DNA from: Priapulus caudatus | Lineage: Eukaryota > Priapulida > Priapulimorpha > Priapulimorphida > Priapulidae | DNA length: 20,935 nucleotides | Assembly (NCBI RefSeq): GCF_000485595.1 | Contig: NW_014577110.1 | Location: 649,575 to 670,509 of the forward strand | Direction: 5' to 3' | Shown here: positions 1-7,610 of the stretch, piece after piece | Numbering within the stretch: position 1 is the first letter of the stretch | Layout of the letters: every line of letters starts with the position of its first letter | The notes under the pieces: generated by a model | Seen by the model: only the letters and a program-made list of their open reading frames with translations | The model's database searches: none | What the model was told of the DNA's origin: nothing | Translations under genes and position numbers: made by a program

Positions 1-45
<45 letters not shown>
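1..45. repeat. (AC)n microsatellite, truncated by window edge
   Basis: Uninterrupted AC dinucleotides run from the first base to about position 45, where the sequence becomes ATACAGC. The true start lies outside the window, so its length is unknown. Alternating purine-pyrimidine tracts of this kind can adopt Z-DNA and are typical of animal intergenic DNA or introns. Confidence 0.97.
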
Positions 46-49
<4 letters not shown>

Positions 50-399
50 GCTAATTATCTTATTAAACGCAATGCAGACAAATGCAGGCAATGATAAGGT
101 GTGCATTACGGTGTGAATGTACCAATCAATAACATGAACCCCATATATGTATTTATATATATTTATATATATATATATATATAAATATATATATATATAA
201 ATATATATATACGGCAATTTATATGCTGGGGGATGCAGCATGGTGCTATGTTATAAGGAACAGAACCTCTTTGTTGAAGGGGAAAATAAGAACTCGGTAA
301 TCAGATACTTGTGTAAAACTGTAATTAACTCAATCTAAGCAAACTAAATCAAGTTTACTTTGAAAATATCGCGTTTGCGCAACTGCAGACATTGTATAG
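46..399. other. No gene seen; short A/T-only block inside
   Basis: No open frame or RNA gene is visible. The only structure is an A/T-only block at 150-211 made of TATATA runs punctuated by TTTATA and TAAATA, which makes it nearly self-complementary. The rest is unremarkable mixed-composition sequence. Confidence 0.6.
150..211. repeat. (AT)n-rich low-complexity block
   Basis: Sixty-two consecutive A/T bases with imperfect TA dinucleotide repeats. ATTTATAT on the left is mirrored by ATATAAAT on the right, so the block can fold on itself. It is probably a degenerate TA microsatellite. Confidence 0.9.
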
Positions 400-642
400 A
401 AGGAGGAGGAGGAGGTAGTGGTGAAAGAGTAGGAGGAGAAGGAGAAGGAGGAGAAGGAGGAGGTAGTGGTAGAGGAGTAGGAGGATAAGGTAGTGGTGGA
501 GGAGTAGGAGGGGAAGGAGGAGGAGGAAGAGAAGAAGGAGTAAGATGAGGAAAGGGACGAGGAGGGAGGAGGAGGAGTAAGATGAGGAGGAAGAGGAGGA
601 GGAGGAGGAGGAGGAGGAGGAGGATGAGGAAGAGGAGGAGTA
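400..642 (+). repeat. Homopurine GGA/GAA-type minisatellite
   Basis: About 240 bases are almost entirely G and A on the plus strand, built from GGA, GAG and GAA triplets. Scattered T occurs in recurring motifs such as GGTAGTGGT and GAGTAGGAGG. The segment near 590-623 is a clean (GGA)n run. Long homopurine-homopyrimidine tracts can form triplex (H-DNA), and GG-rich runs can form G-quadruplexes; this is general knowledge and not shown here. The recurring GTAGTGGT and GAGTAAGATGAGG sub-motifs suggest growth by unequal duplication of longer units on top of triplet slippage. Confidence 0.93.
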
Positions 643-1104
643 AGATTAGTTATGGCTCACTGCACGCTGCCTCTCGCAGCCTCTCGCAGCTCCACCCAGG
701 CTGATGTCTGTTGGAACATTTTTAGGGTTCAGTTAGGCGAGCTTATCAGTATGATCAGGAGTCTATCAGTATGATTGCACATCAGATATAACCAACATGT
801 GCGTTTTACGGCTAAAATGTGGCTGCACGTTTATGAATCAACAACGACGCTGTCACTCTCAAGTTCCACCTCAGCCCCTACCATCCAAATAAAACAGATA
901 AACCTCGCAAAAGGATGTATTAGATATCGCTGAGCATGCATGAATCTCAGCCTTCATATGCACGCTTTATTATACTACGTCACGAATGCGCAACGACACG
1001 TCTTTGAGATGCAATCGTATTGAATGTGACCTTGTTATATTGCAGATGGGGGGGGGGAATTCATCACCCGATTTCTGAAGCTAGGGAGCGCGATGCCAAA
1101 ATTA
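643..1104. other. No gene seen; minor direct repeats and a G10 run
   Basis: No credible coding frame. Small structures are the tandem pair CTCTCGCAGC near 671-690, the direct repeat TATCAGTATGAT at 744-755 and 764-775 (20-bp period), and a run of ten G at 1048-1057. Each is short enough to be a local slippage product. Confidence 0.55.
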
Positions 1105-1180
1105 CAAATTTTGTGCTATTATAGTATATAATACTGGTTAGTGCATACTGGACCAAATTTTGTGCTATTGTAGTATATAA
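1105..1180 (+). repeat. Two-copy direct repeat, 49-bp period
   Basis: The motif CAAATTTTGTGCTATT, then A or G, then TAGTATATAA, occurs at 1105-1131 and again at 1154-1180 with a single difference. A 22-bp spacer containing ATACTGG twice separates the copies. This is a simple local duplication with no sign of coding function. Confidence 0.85.
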
Positions 1181-1193
1181 AATAGTAACTGAA

Positions 1194-1241
1194 AATAACG
1201 TGCAACGCAACGCGCGCGCGCGTGTGTAAGTGCACGTTATT
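1194..1241. repeat. Inverted repeat enclosing a CG/TG alternating core
   Basis: The 11-base arm AATAACGTGCA at 1194-1204 is perfectly complementary to TGCACGTTATT at 1231-1241. The 26-base loop contains CGCGCGCGCGCG followed by TGTGTG, a strict purine-pyrimidine alternation. A cruciform with a Z-DNA-prone loop is possible. The structure sits three bases before a full CRE-like palindrome. Confidence 0.75.
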
Positions 1242-1244
1242 CTG

Positions 1245-1252
1245 TGACGTCA
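1245..1252. promoter_or_regulatory. CRE-like palindrome TGACGTCA
   Basis: The full 8-bp cAMP-response element consensus TGACGTCA, recognised by CREB/ATF bZIP proteins, is present. No gene or TATA box lies just downstream, so a regulatory role is only a possibility. The same octamer recurs at 2685-2692 (inside the inverted-repeat element) and at 13304-13311 (inside copy 1 of the large duplication). Confidence 0.35.
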
Positions 1253-2606
1253 TTCCAGACTGGTACCCTATCTCAACATACATACGAAAATAACAAAGAT
1301 ACTAATAATAAAGTATGGATAAATGGAGAGATGAAGAGATGGTACATGTTTATAAGCTTGTCTCGCGATGTGTGCGAATACGTGACCTCAACAGTTAAGG
1401 AACCAACGTTAAATAGACATTTCAATCATTGCTTATTTTTGTGAAAATAACGAAGTACACGGGGTCCCAAAACATGGTAGCCCTATTGTAGACACACTTG
1501 CTGAAATGCAAGCAATGCAAGTAAATATCGGAGTCGTTGTGGAAACATAAGACCAGTCGATAGAAAATGCGGAATACAGACTCTAAAGGCGAAAAGCCAC
1601 GACCTCTGAATAACAGGCTCTACAACTCATAATACTTCGCTAGCTGCCCACAATTCTTTCTCTTGATTTCTCCTTTCTCTGTGCCATCCTTCGGGGGTCA
1701 AAATTACGTAATGCCACCGTCACAAAACAACAGCCTAGAGTGAACGAGACCTTTTACCTAATAATTTAAAGCGTAGGAAATAAATATGGAGGAACATTAC
1801 TCGTCCACAATCGCTCAACCTTATTACATCCTGTTCGGGTGAAGATATATGCAATAAATGAAAGCCAACGCCAATTAGCTGTTCCTGCTACAATAGAGCT
1901 CCGGCAATCTGACCGAAGTAAAAATCGCTCTAGGCCCCTATATAAAGCTCGTAACGTTTTCTCGCGACTTCTTTTTCTGAGAAAACTACAGCCGCTATAC
2001 ATGTTCATAATCCGAGTATCCGCAAGGTTGCCGCGTGATTCATAGCAAAAAAAGCAGCACACGTGCCAACGACGCTTCTCGGGTCGCCTGAACAGTAGAA
2101 ACATGGAAACATACTAAGGTTACCGACACATTTGCTATGGCGTCTATTGACGTGCTTATATTGACGTGCCTATTTGCTTAGCGACACCATTATGAGCGGC
2201 AAGTGATCGCTATGTTTCATGAAGAATTCGTCGTCGTTCAAACAACTAGAATCAACACAAAACGATATTGGCTTCGCCATATTGCGTTGGCAGTGACACA
2301 AGCAGTGATTTTGCGTTGTTTCCCAGCTGTGTATTTTGTCACGCGGATGCTTTCATCGCTGCGTCTCCGCCAAGGCACGTGAGCAAAAAGATGGAGCAAT
2401 GGCAGACGTCATCGCTCCGGCAGGAGCTAGTCTGGCAATTCAACCCCCTTGGCGACAGGAGTGGGGGGGGTCGACCAGTGCGCGCGCGTGCCACCAGGCG
2501 CCGCTGCCAGCCGTAGACGGGTACCTAGTCTCTTCACTTCCCTAATAGACTATTGACGATGGAAATAGGCGTGGTTCCAGTCTATTCCGACCCGGGCGAA
2601 GTGCGT
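1253..2606. other. Intergenic or intronic sequence without supported genes
   Basis: Short frames exist on both strands (for example 1766-2104 minus and 2268-2516 plus) but overlap one another, lack recognisable domains and are of chance length. The repeated TATTGACGTGC at about 2145 and 2158 is the only noticeable local repeat. A G8 run lies near 2463-2470. Confidence 0.55.
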
Positions 2607-2662
2607 GATTTTTTTTCCTAGGATAATCAAGAACATAGGGCTCTAGTAAGCTCTGCCATTGG
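2607..2662 (+). repeat. Left terminal inverted repeat of the 525-bp element
   Basis: It begins with GA followed by eight T and ends with GCCATTGG. It matches the reverse complement of 3076-3131 with four substitutions and no gaps, which implies a fairly young or conserved element. Confidence 0.88.
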
Positions 2663-2948
2663 TGGAGCTTGTTTCGTCGCTCAATGACGTCACAGTGTCG
2701 TAATATTCATAGCACATCCATCATAAATCCAATAACCCTGAATAGCCGAACGAGTACAGCACGGACGTCACGGCTTAAAGGTCGTTGGATCGAATGCCAT
2801 CCGTTTTTTAATTGTTTTTCTATCTTTATCCATTTAACAATTTTTTTCCAATTAACGCAAATATTTACATTATTTATTTACAACAATTTAATAACAACAA
2901 TTAATTTTTACAACAATTAAAAATTTAATTTTTGATATTTTTTTGTAA

Positions 2949-2982
2949 TAGGGTTAGGGTTAGGGTTAGGGTTAGGGTTAGG
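2949..2982 (+). repeat. Interstitial telomere-like (TTAGGG)n
   Basis: Five consecutive GGGTTA/TTAGGG units, ending in GTTAGG. A further GGGTTAGGG follows the adjacent hairpin at 3019-3027. TTAGGG is the telomere unit of most animals and of several other eukaryotic groups. The location inside a TIR-bounded element argues against a chromosome end. Confidence 0.93.
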
Positions 2983-3019
2983 CAGAGCACATAAATCAAC
3001 TATTGATTTATGTGCTCTG
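2983..3019. repeat. Perfect 17-bp hairpin interrupting the telomere-like array
   Basis: CAGAGCACATAAATCAA at 2983-2999 is exactly complementary to the 17 bases at 3003-3019, leaving a three-base CTA loop. TTAGGG units lie on both sides, so the hairpin interrupts one array. The perfection of the stem suggests recent origin or selection on structure. Confidence 0.92.
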
Positions 3020-3075
3020 GGTTAGGGTCACAATGCACCATAAAACAAGAGTTTGAGGCACGTGATTTGTATCAA

Positions 3076-3131
3076 CCAATGGCAGCGCTCACTAGAGCCC
3101 TATGTTTTTGATTATCCTAGGGAAAAAAATC
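3076..3131 (-). repeat. Right terminal inverted repeat of the 525-bp element
   Basis: It runs from CCAATGGCAGCG to GGGAAAAAAATC. Read on the minus strand it reproduces the left arm with four mismatches in 56 positions. Confidence 0.88.
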
Positions 3132-3496
3132 AGGCGGGCGGCGTGCGACCGTAAGTTCCGCTAGGTGTCTTTCGCCAACACTGATCACCAGGGGTAATCA
3201 TCGATTCGGGGATCTATAGTAATATTAATGATCTGCACTGGTACGTGAGAAGGATGACATATAGAGCACTATGCACAGGGTCTGTTTCGCAACACATGGC
3301 GAGAGCCACAGTAAACAGACTGTGGCTGACGCAAAAATGGATGAAAGCAGTTTGCATTCGACAGGCACTTGCGTGAGCTGAGAGTTTCCCAGAGTTTCAT
3401 CAATGCAAAAGGTGTCACTACCATTTTAACAACTTATAGTTCTGCACATATGTCGACTGAGAATAGAAGAAACGGCTCCTATTACTAGATACGCGC

Positions 3497-3501
<5 letters not shown>
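3132..3501. other. No gene or repeat recognised
   Basis: Mixed-composition sequence with frequent stops in all frames. Nothing was recognised between the foldback element and the TA tract. Confidence 0.5.

Positions 3502-3547
<46 letters not shown>
3502..3547. repeat. (TA)n microsatellite
   Basis: More than twenty uninterrupted TA units, followed after ACAT by the first palindrome. Shorter TA blocks occur at 3619-3634 and 3639-3649, so both palindromes that follow are bounded by TA sequence. Confidence 0.95.
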
Positions 3548-3550
<3 letters not shown>

Positions 3551-3620
3551 TATCAAGAGCTAATAATACCTGTGGAGCTAATCAATAAGCTATAATAATA
3601 GGTATTATTAGCTCTTGATA
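3551..3620. repeat. Palindromic unit 1: 21-bp perfect arms, 28-base loop
   Basis: The 21 bases at 3551-3571, starting TATCAAGAGCTAATAATACC, are exactly complementary to 3600-3620. The loop carries GGAGCTAAT, which resembles part of the arm. The terminal motif (T)ATCAAGAG is shared with the next palindrome and the flanks are TA repeats. It may be a tiny TA-targeting foldback element or a hairpin arising within the microsatellite. Confidence 0.9.
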
Positions 3621-3650
3621 TATATATATATATACATTATATATATATAC

Positions 3651-3695
3651 ATCAAGAGTACATAATAGAGATTATCTCTATTATGTACTCTTGAT
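3651..3695. repeat. Palindromic unit 2: 21-bp perfect arms, 3-base loop
   Basis: ATCAAGAGTACATAATAGAG plus A (3651-3671) is exactly complementary to 3675-3695, with a TTA loop. The outer ATCAAGAG matches unit 1, while the inner part differs apart from a similar ATAAT. Finding two perfect palindromes 30 bases apart with shared ends suggests a common generating mechanism. Confidence 0.92.
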
Positions 3696-4834
3696 ATAAT
3701 ATACTGTAACATATGTTTTACAAATGTTGCATGAATTAGTCAGCGAGGCTAGGCTGGGGGTTGTTTTAGTGGTAGTCTATGTAGACAGAGCGTCGCGCAT
3801 CTTGTGCGGCTAGATTGATGTTATATGGAGAAGGATAAACGTGTTTTAGGTCGGGCGTTTCTAGGGTCATTGTGAAATGGGGTAGGACGCGGTCTGGGAG
3901 AACGGGTGACATGTGCGCTCAGGATGTAGGGGTTTGGGGGGGTAATATATTGGAGGTTAGGAGAGATTGAGGGGAGAGATGTAGGAGGGGGAGTCTGGTT
4001 GTGGTCGCGAGAGGAAGCGCACGCGCTTACGCGCGTGTGCACGTTTCTCTGTGCAAGATGTGAATACACTGTGTGCCAGTTATTAAAGTTTATTGTGTTT
4101 AAAACACAAGTTTGAATTCTTTCTTTCATCATTTACACATCAAACTCTTAATTTATACGTTACAATACATACATTCAATCCAATTAACCAGTGAACATCC
4201 GGGCTGCGTGCATGAGCGGAAGATGATTACTACATAGACAACAGTTGATTTTGTCTCGTGATCATTAGGGCTGAATTCGATAATTGCATAAATAGAGGCA
4301 TTTTCCATGAGCGTATTCCACATGCTTTTATAGCACGTGTTATAGTCACGCTGTATGCCAACACTCGACGTACAAACGCTCATTCATGCTGAATGGCGGA
4401 ACAAATTATGTATTTCGCATTCTAACTAGCGCATAACATAACAGGTTGTGAGATCATATGACGGCTGTTTCATGCCCGGCATCCTTGTATGTTTAGAGTG
4501 AGTGTGGTGGATAAACGACATGCACCCTCGTCACTATCGTCTACTGTATTTCATATGCGTTGCATATACGCTGTAAATTCACGCTTCAATTATACAATTA
4601 TCAGCATCGAGACGGAATTCTGCAAAAAATGAAATGTCTATGGCAACCAGCTAATTACATTCGATAACCGACTACCATTCGACACCCAGCTATAATCTAA
4701 CCATTAACTACTATATATCCACTAACTTCTATTTGACAACAAACTAGAGAATCGCACGAACACGTTGAGACACAAAGACACAAAAAATAAGTGTAAATAT
4801 TCGTGTGCGCGCCCATGTATGGGGTGCCAACAAT
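3696..4834. other. No supported gene; one GC-rich stem
   Basis: The minus-strand frame at 3821-4132 is proline/threonine-rich and lacks a recognisable domain. I treat it as chance. A GC-rich near-palindrome sits at 4017-4040 (GCGCACGCGC, then TTAC, then GCGCGTGTGC). The remainder shows no repeat or RNA structure that I could identify. Confidence 0.5.
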
Positions 4835-5220
4835 AAAAATATTATTTAGCACATTATTTGGCGTATAACGTCATTATTTACTTAATAATGCCTTTATATA
4901 ATATATAATATGTTAAATAATGTTTATTAGCAAATAATATATTATTTAACAAAATAAATCATATTATATAAAATAAATAATACATATTTAAGCATATATA
5001 TTATTTATTTTATTATATATAAAAGGCATTATTAGTAAAATAATGGACGTTTCATACGCGCTGAATACATATATTAGTATAGAATTAACAGTAGCATATC
5101 ATTATTTAACAAATAATACAACTTATTTAACTCAAAATAATTACTATTATTTAGGGGCAAAATAATATCCATACCTATAATATATTATATAATTAAATAA
5201 TACATTATTTAACAAATACC
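4835..5220. repeat. A/T-rich region with recurring ATTATTTAACAAATAAT motif
   Basis: Strongly A/T-rich, with ATTATTTAACAAA at about 4949, 5101 and 5207 and its complement TTAAATAATG near 4913. These sub-repeats lie inside and to the right of the 199-bp inverted-repeat unit. The right end ACAAATACCCCAT loosely mirrors ATGGGGTGCCAACA near 4818, so the whole block could be one larger, decayed element. Confidence 0.6.
4861..5059. mobile_element. A/T-rich inverted-repeat (MITE-like) unit, 199 bp
   Basis: The left arm from 4861 (GCGTATAACGTCATTATTTA, then CTTAATAATGCC) matches the reverse complement of the right arm ending at 5059, which reads GCGTATGAAACGTCCATTAT and continues TTTACTAATAATGCC. Only a few indels separate the two arms. 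Similarity continues inward through the TTTATATAATATA tract to give about 45 bases per arm. There is no coding capacity. The arms are imperfect, which suggests an older insertion than the 2607-3131 element. Confidence 0.68.
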
Positions 5221-5498
5221 CCATGGCGACCGGGAGACCATTATATGAAATCTATACGCCGAGGCTGTTCAACAAGACAGGCACGTCACGATTTCCGACT
5301 GTAAAGCCAATTCACGCGTCGCGCCAGATAAGATTCGACGGAAGCATTTTGCAGCATTTATCTCGGCAATGGACTCCATTGATTTCGGCAACAATCTCAT
5401 TCGATTTCACTTTATCGTCAGCAGCCGCATGCCGTCAATTCCGCTCATGCCAGTCTCTCCATTACATACTCTCTCGACGCGCCTACAGTAAATGCTGA
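5221..5498. other. No supported gene
   Basis: A 91-codon plus-strand frame (5223-5498) spans this stretch and starts with ATGGCG in fair context. It shows no domain, signal peptide or composition that would support a gene. I regard it as unsupported. Confidence 0.4.
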
Positions 5499-5795
5499 GA
5501 GAAGGTCTACAATGTCCCCGCAGGGTATGCTGCGCGGAACGTACCTTCCTGGTAAGCGGTCACGTATACCGGAACGTAACACCCTGGTACTATGCTAATA
5601 TTCCAGACAGTACACTCCCTACTTCCACTAATCGATGTCTAGCATGTCGCCTTACGCCTACTTACCCTAACCCCAACACAACCTAACGGCCTAGCCCAAA
5701 CTCCAACTCTAACCCAGTCAACCCATTGAATACCATAACCCTTAACCCTAAACATTTACGTTCCGGCAGTACCCAGGGAGTCATAGACCCTATGA
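5499..5795. mobile_element. Degenerate inverted-repeat unit carrying CCCTAA-like repeats
   Basis: The left segment around 5499-5543 (AGGTCTACAATG, CAGGGTATGCTGCG, CGGAACGTAC) resembles the reverse complement of about 5756-5795 (GGGTCTATGAC, CTGGGTACTGC, CGGAACGTAA), with several gaps. An exact 11-base pair, CCGGAACGTAA at 5569-5579 and TTACGTTCCGG at 5756-5766, adds support. Between the arms lies a degenerate CCCTAA tract. The arms are much more diverged than those at 2607-3131, so the boundaries are approximate. Confidence 0.42.
5655..5752 (-). repeat. Degenerate telomere-like (CCCTAA)n
   Basis: Motifs TTACCCTAACCCCAAC, CAACCTAACGG, TCTAACCCAG and ATAACCCTTAACCCTAAA recur across about 100 bases. 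They are read as TTAGGG-like on the minus strand, opposite to the arrays at 2949 and 6196. The high divergence suggests an old tract. Confidence 0.7.
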
Positions 5796-6055
5796 GAGCT
5801 ACAGTAAGGGCCGTACCCTTGACGGAAGCAAGGTTTAGAAGACGTCGACCGCCTATACGTTAATTTTGCGCCAATTCGAACGTACGTCAATATGGGTTAA
5901 TTGACATACGCGCTTCACGACAATTAGGTCTGACCCTCGTTAATTAATTCACCTAACCAAGCGTATAGAGAACAGAGTTGATAATTTAGCGCATCAGAGG
6001 CGAGCTAAACGTATTCGCACACAGTGATGTGAGGAGAGCCGCAACTAGGGTGATA
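5796..6055. other. No gene or repeat recognised
   Basis: Sequence between two inverted-repeat units. TTAATTGACATA and GTTAATTAATTC are mildly self-complementary, but nothing firm can be called. Confidence 0.45.
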
Positions 6056-6317
6056 CTCCATTAGAAGTGTTCCCAACTTTAATGTCATAATGTCATAATA
6101 CTCGCTACATATATGCACATATTAATATATAGTAACTATATCTAATGATGGCGTCATTGGTCAATATATTAGTTTTGTGCGTTTAATTGTGCATATTAGG
6201 TTAGGTTAGGGTTAGGCGTTAGAGTTAGGGGTTACGGTAGGGTTAGGGTTTAGGCATTATCACATCATTAATCATTAATCATTTCATATGATATCAATTG
6301 GGAACACCCTAATGGAG
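6056..6317. mobile_element. 262-bp inverted-repeat unit carrying TTAGGG-like repeats
   Basis: The terminal arms CTCCATTAGAAGTGTTCCCA+A (6056-6076) and the reverse complement of 6298-6317 (CTCCATTAGGGTGTTCCCAA) match with one indel and one substitution. The interior is A/T-rich with TAATGTCATAATGTCATAAT near the left arm and ATCATTAATCATTAATCATT near the right. It contains the telomere-like tract at 6196-6254 and has no coding capacity. A clear target-site duplication is not visible. Confidence 0.66.
6196..6254 (+). repeat. Telomere-like (TTAGGG)n, partly degenerate
   Basis: The tract contains TTAGGTTAGGTTAGGGTTAG, then GTTAGAGTTAGGGGTTACGG, then TAGGGTTAGGGTTTAGG. TTAGGG, TTAGG and TTAGGGG variants are mixed. 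It lies entirely inside the inverted-repeat unit at 6056-6317. Confidence 0.88.
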
Positions 6318-6523
6318 GCGTTACTCGTGAAGGCCTGATGGCCGCTGACGAGCTACATTAAAGTGACCGCACTTCATAATATAGCATGTTAATAAATCAC
6401 TAAAATCCAACTCTGATAGCTAGAATTCGCTCAAAGTTCTCAGCTAGGCCGGCCAGCGTAAAACTGAGTTTTTTTCATATGCAGCGGTACCTGCTTATGC
6501 GAACGATTTTATTAAAGCCAACT
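6318..6523. other. No gene or repeat recognised
   Basis: Short unique stretch. GGCCTGATGGCC near 6331 is a minor palindrome. No coding frame is supported. Confidence 0.45.
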
Positions 6524-6701
6524 GTGGTGTGTGGTGTGTGTGTGTGTGTGATGCTTGCGTGCGGCGCCCGCGGCGTGCGTTGCGTGCGTGCGTGTGCGTG
6601 TGGTTGCGTGTTGTGCGTGTGTGTGTCGTGTTGCTGCAGTGTGTTGGTGTTGTGTATTTGGTGCGTTTGCGTGTGTGTTGTGTCGTGTGCGTGTGCCGTG
6701 A
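6524..6701 (+). repeat. GT/GC-rich degenerate microsatellite
   Basis: Over about 175 bases the plus strand is dominated by TG and CG dinucleotides (TGTGGTGTGTG, GCGTGCGTGCGTGTGCGTG, GTTGTGCGTGTGTGTGTCG). This is a decayed (TG)n/(CGTG)n tract, prone to Z-DNA. It generates spurious cysteine/valine-rich frames on the plus strand and histidine/threonine-rich frames on the minus strand, which I do not call as genes. Confidence 0.9.
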
Positions 6702-7322
6702 TTTGATGAGATGGATATATTATACTTATTATACTTATATATTAGTTGGCTTGATAAATCGCACATATAAGCGGTCATAATAAGCGGTCAGCATATAAGA
6801 CGTCAGCATAGCGTGCGCATATGGTGCGGATTTAGGTGCGATTCAGTAGTAAGCTGTTACATTGACGTCCACTCTGTTTGACTCAACTAGATTATTAGAC
6901 TATTCAACTAGACTATAATTGTTTATAGTTTTAGTTTTCCCATTATTATTGCAATTTCTAATGTCCCTACTGTTATTCCGATATATATCTATATCTAAGT
7001 AACAGAATAAAATTAGAAACTTTGCAAATTGAAATATTAAAGGAAAAAAATAAACTCAAAACAATCTTCGTTCGGAGGAACGTCGGGAACGTAAGAAATT
7101 ATAATTATAAATGAAAAATAATAAAATTGGGCTTTTTTATTTATCGGATTCAACCCTGTCACCTTTCTATCTCGAGTCAATCAATCGCGGAAATTTTTGT
7201 GCAATAAAAAATGCAAAAAATAAAACGCAAAACAATTCCCCTCAGTGGGATTTGAAACGCTCAACGCGCAACTGAAATGCTTCCCCGTGCGAAATGGTCA
7301 AGTCAGTAGCAGCTGGGTATTC
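6702..7322. other. No supported gene; ATAAGCGGTCA pair
   Basis: A/T-rich sequence with no coding frame. ATAAGCGGTCA occurs twice at about 6767-6789, and related ATAAGCGG motifs recur at about 10451 and 10497. GGGATTTGAAAC near 7249 resembles a reverse-strand tRNA B box, but no matching A box was found. Confidence 0.45.
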
Positions 7323-7394
7323 TACAAGCTGGCAAGTGGGTATTCTCCCATTTGGTTACGTAGAGACAGAAAGACGCCAGGTTCGAATCCCACA
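7323..7394 (+). ncRNA. tRNA-like segment, probable SINE head or tRNA relic
   Basis: TGGCAAGTGGG at 7330-7340 matches the RNA polymerase III A-box consensus. GGTTCGAATCC at 7380-7390 matches the B box. The 39-base gap between them is typical of tRNA-type internal promoters. The T-stem pairs poorly (only the two inner pairs form) and no acceptor stem closes, so this is not an intact tRNA gene. A tRNA-derived SINE head is the likeliest reading, and the downstream AATCAATAATAAATC could be its simple tail. GGGTATTCT is duplicated across the A box (about 7314 and 7338). Confidence 0.42.
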
Positions 7395-7603
7395 TGTTAC
7401 ACGCGGTGCTGTGAATCTTGAGTGAATCAATAATAAATCATTGCCGTAGCTTCGTCAACCACATGCCTACGCACGCGCTGAGGCACTTAACGTACGGCAT
7501 TCAGAGAACGCATGACTACTCAAGGTAGCGTACGCATCAATGATAAATATAGGCCCTGGTTGTGAGTAGTTAGCTATTCACGTCTTGCTATTTAATTGCA
7601 AGG

Positions 7604-7610
7604 TATAAAA
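7604..7610 (+). promoter_or_regulatory. TATA box candidate (TATAAAA)
   Basis: TATAAAA, a canonical metazoan core-promoter element, lies about 30 bases before CACCATCAAG (near 7628-7637), a plausible start region. Downstream, CTGGGTGAGC (GT at 7712) and TATTTTTCAG (7831-7840) could bound a 129-base intron. No recognisable protein follows, so this may be a non-coding or chance promoter. Confidence 0.28.

Larger units (their letters stand above)
2607..3131. mobile_element. Foldback/MITE-like element with 56-bp TIRs
   Basis: Positions 2607-2662 and 3076-3131 are inverted copies of each other over 56 bases with four mismatches. Both contain CCTAGGATAATCAA, AACATAGGGCTCTAGT and CCATTGG. The enclosed 413 bases have no coding frame of note, so this would be a non-autonomous element. 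Inside are a CRE-like site (2685-2692), an A/T-rich stretch (about 2810-2945), a TTAGGG array (2949-2982) and a perfect hairpin (2983-3019). I see no convincing target-site duplication beside the arms, so the superfamily is undetermined and the true ends could differ by a few bases. Long arms relative to the body suggest a foldback or MITE class. Confidence 0.85.

Noticed and set aside
1766-2104. 112-codon minus-strand frame
   Set aside because: No domain, no conservation evidence, overlapped by a plus-strand frame, and of a length expected by chance.
2949-2982. A chromosome end
   Set aside because: The TTAGGG array is short, flanked by unique DNA on both sides and enclosed by terminal inverted repeats.
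6479-6780. Cysteine/valine-rich plus-strand and histidine/threonine-rich minus-strand frames
   Set aside because: They arise from the GT/GC-rich degenerate microsatellite. No start context or domain supports them.
7225-7330. Second tRNA-like unit on the minus strand (GTTTCAAATCCC)
   Set aside because: Only a B-box-like motif is present. I found no A box at suitable spacing and no cloverleaf.
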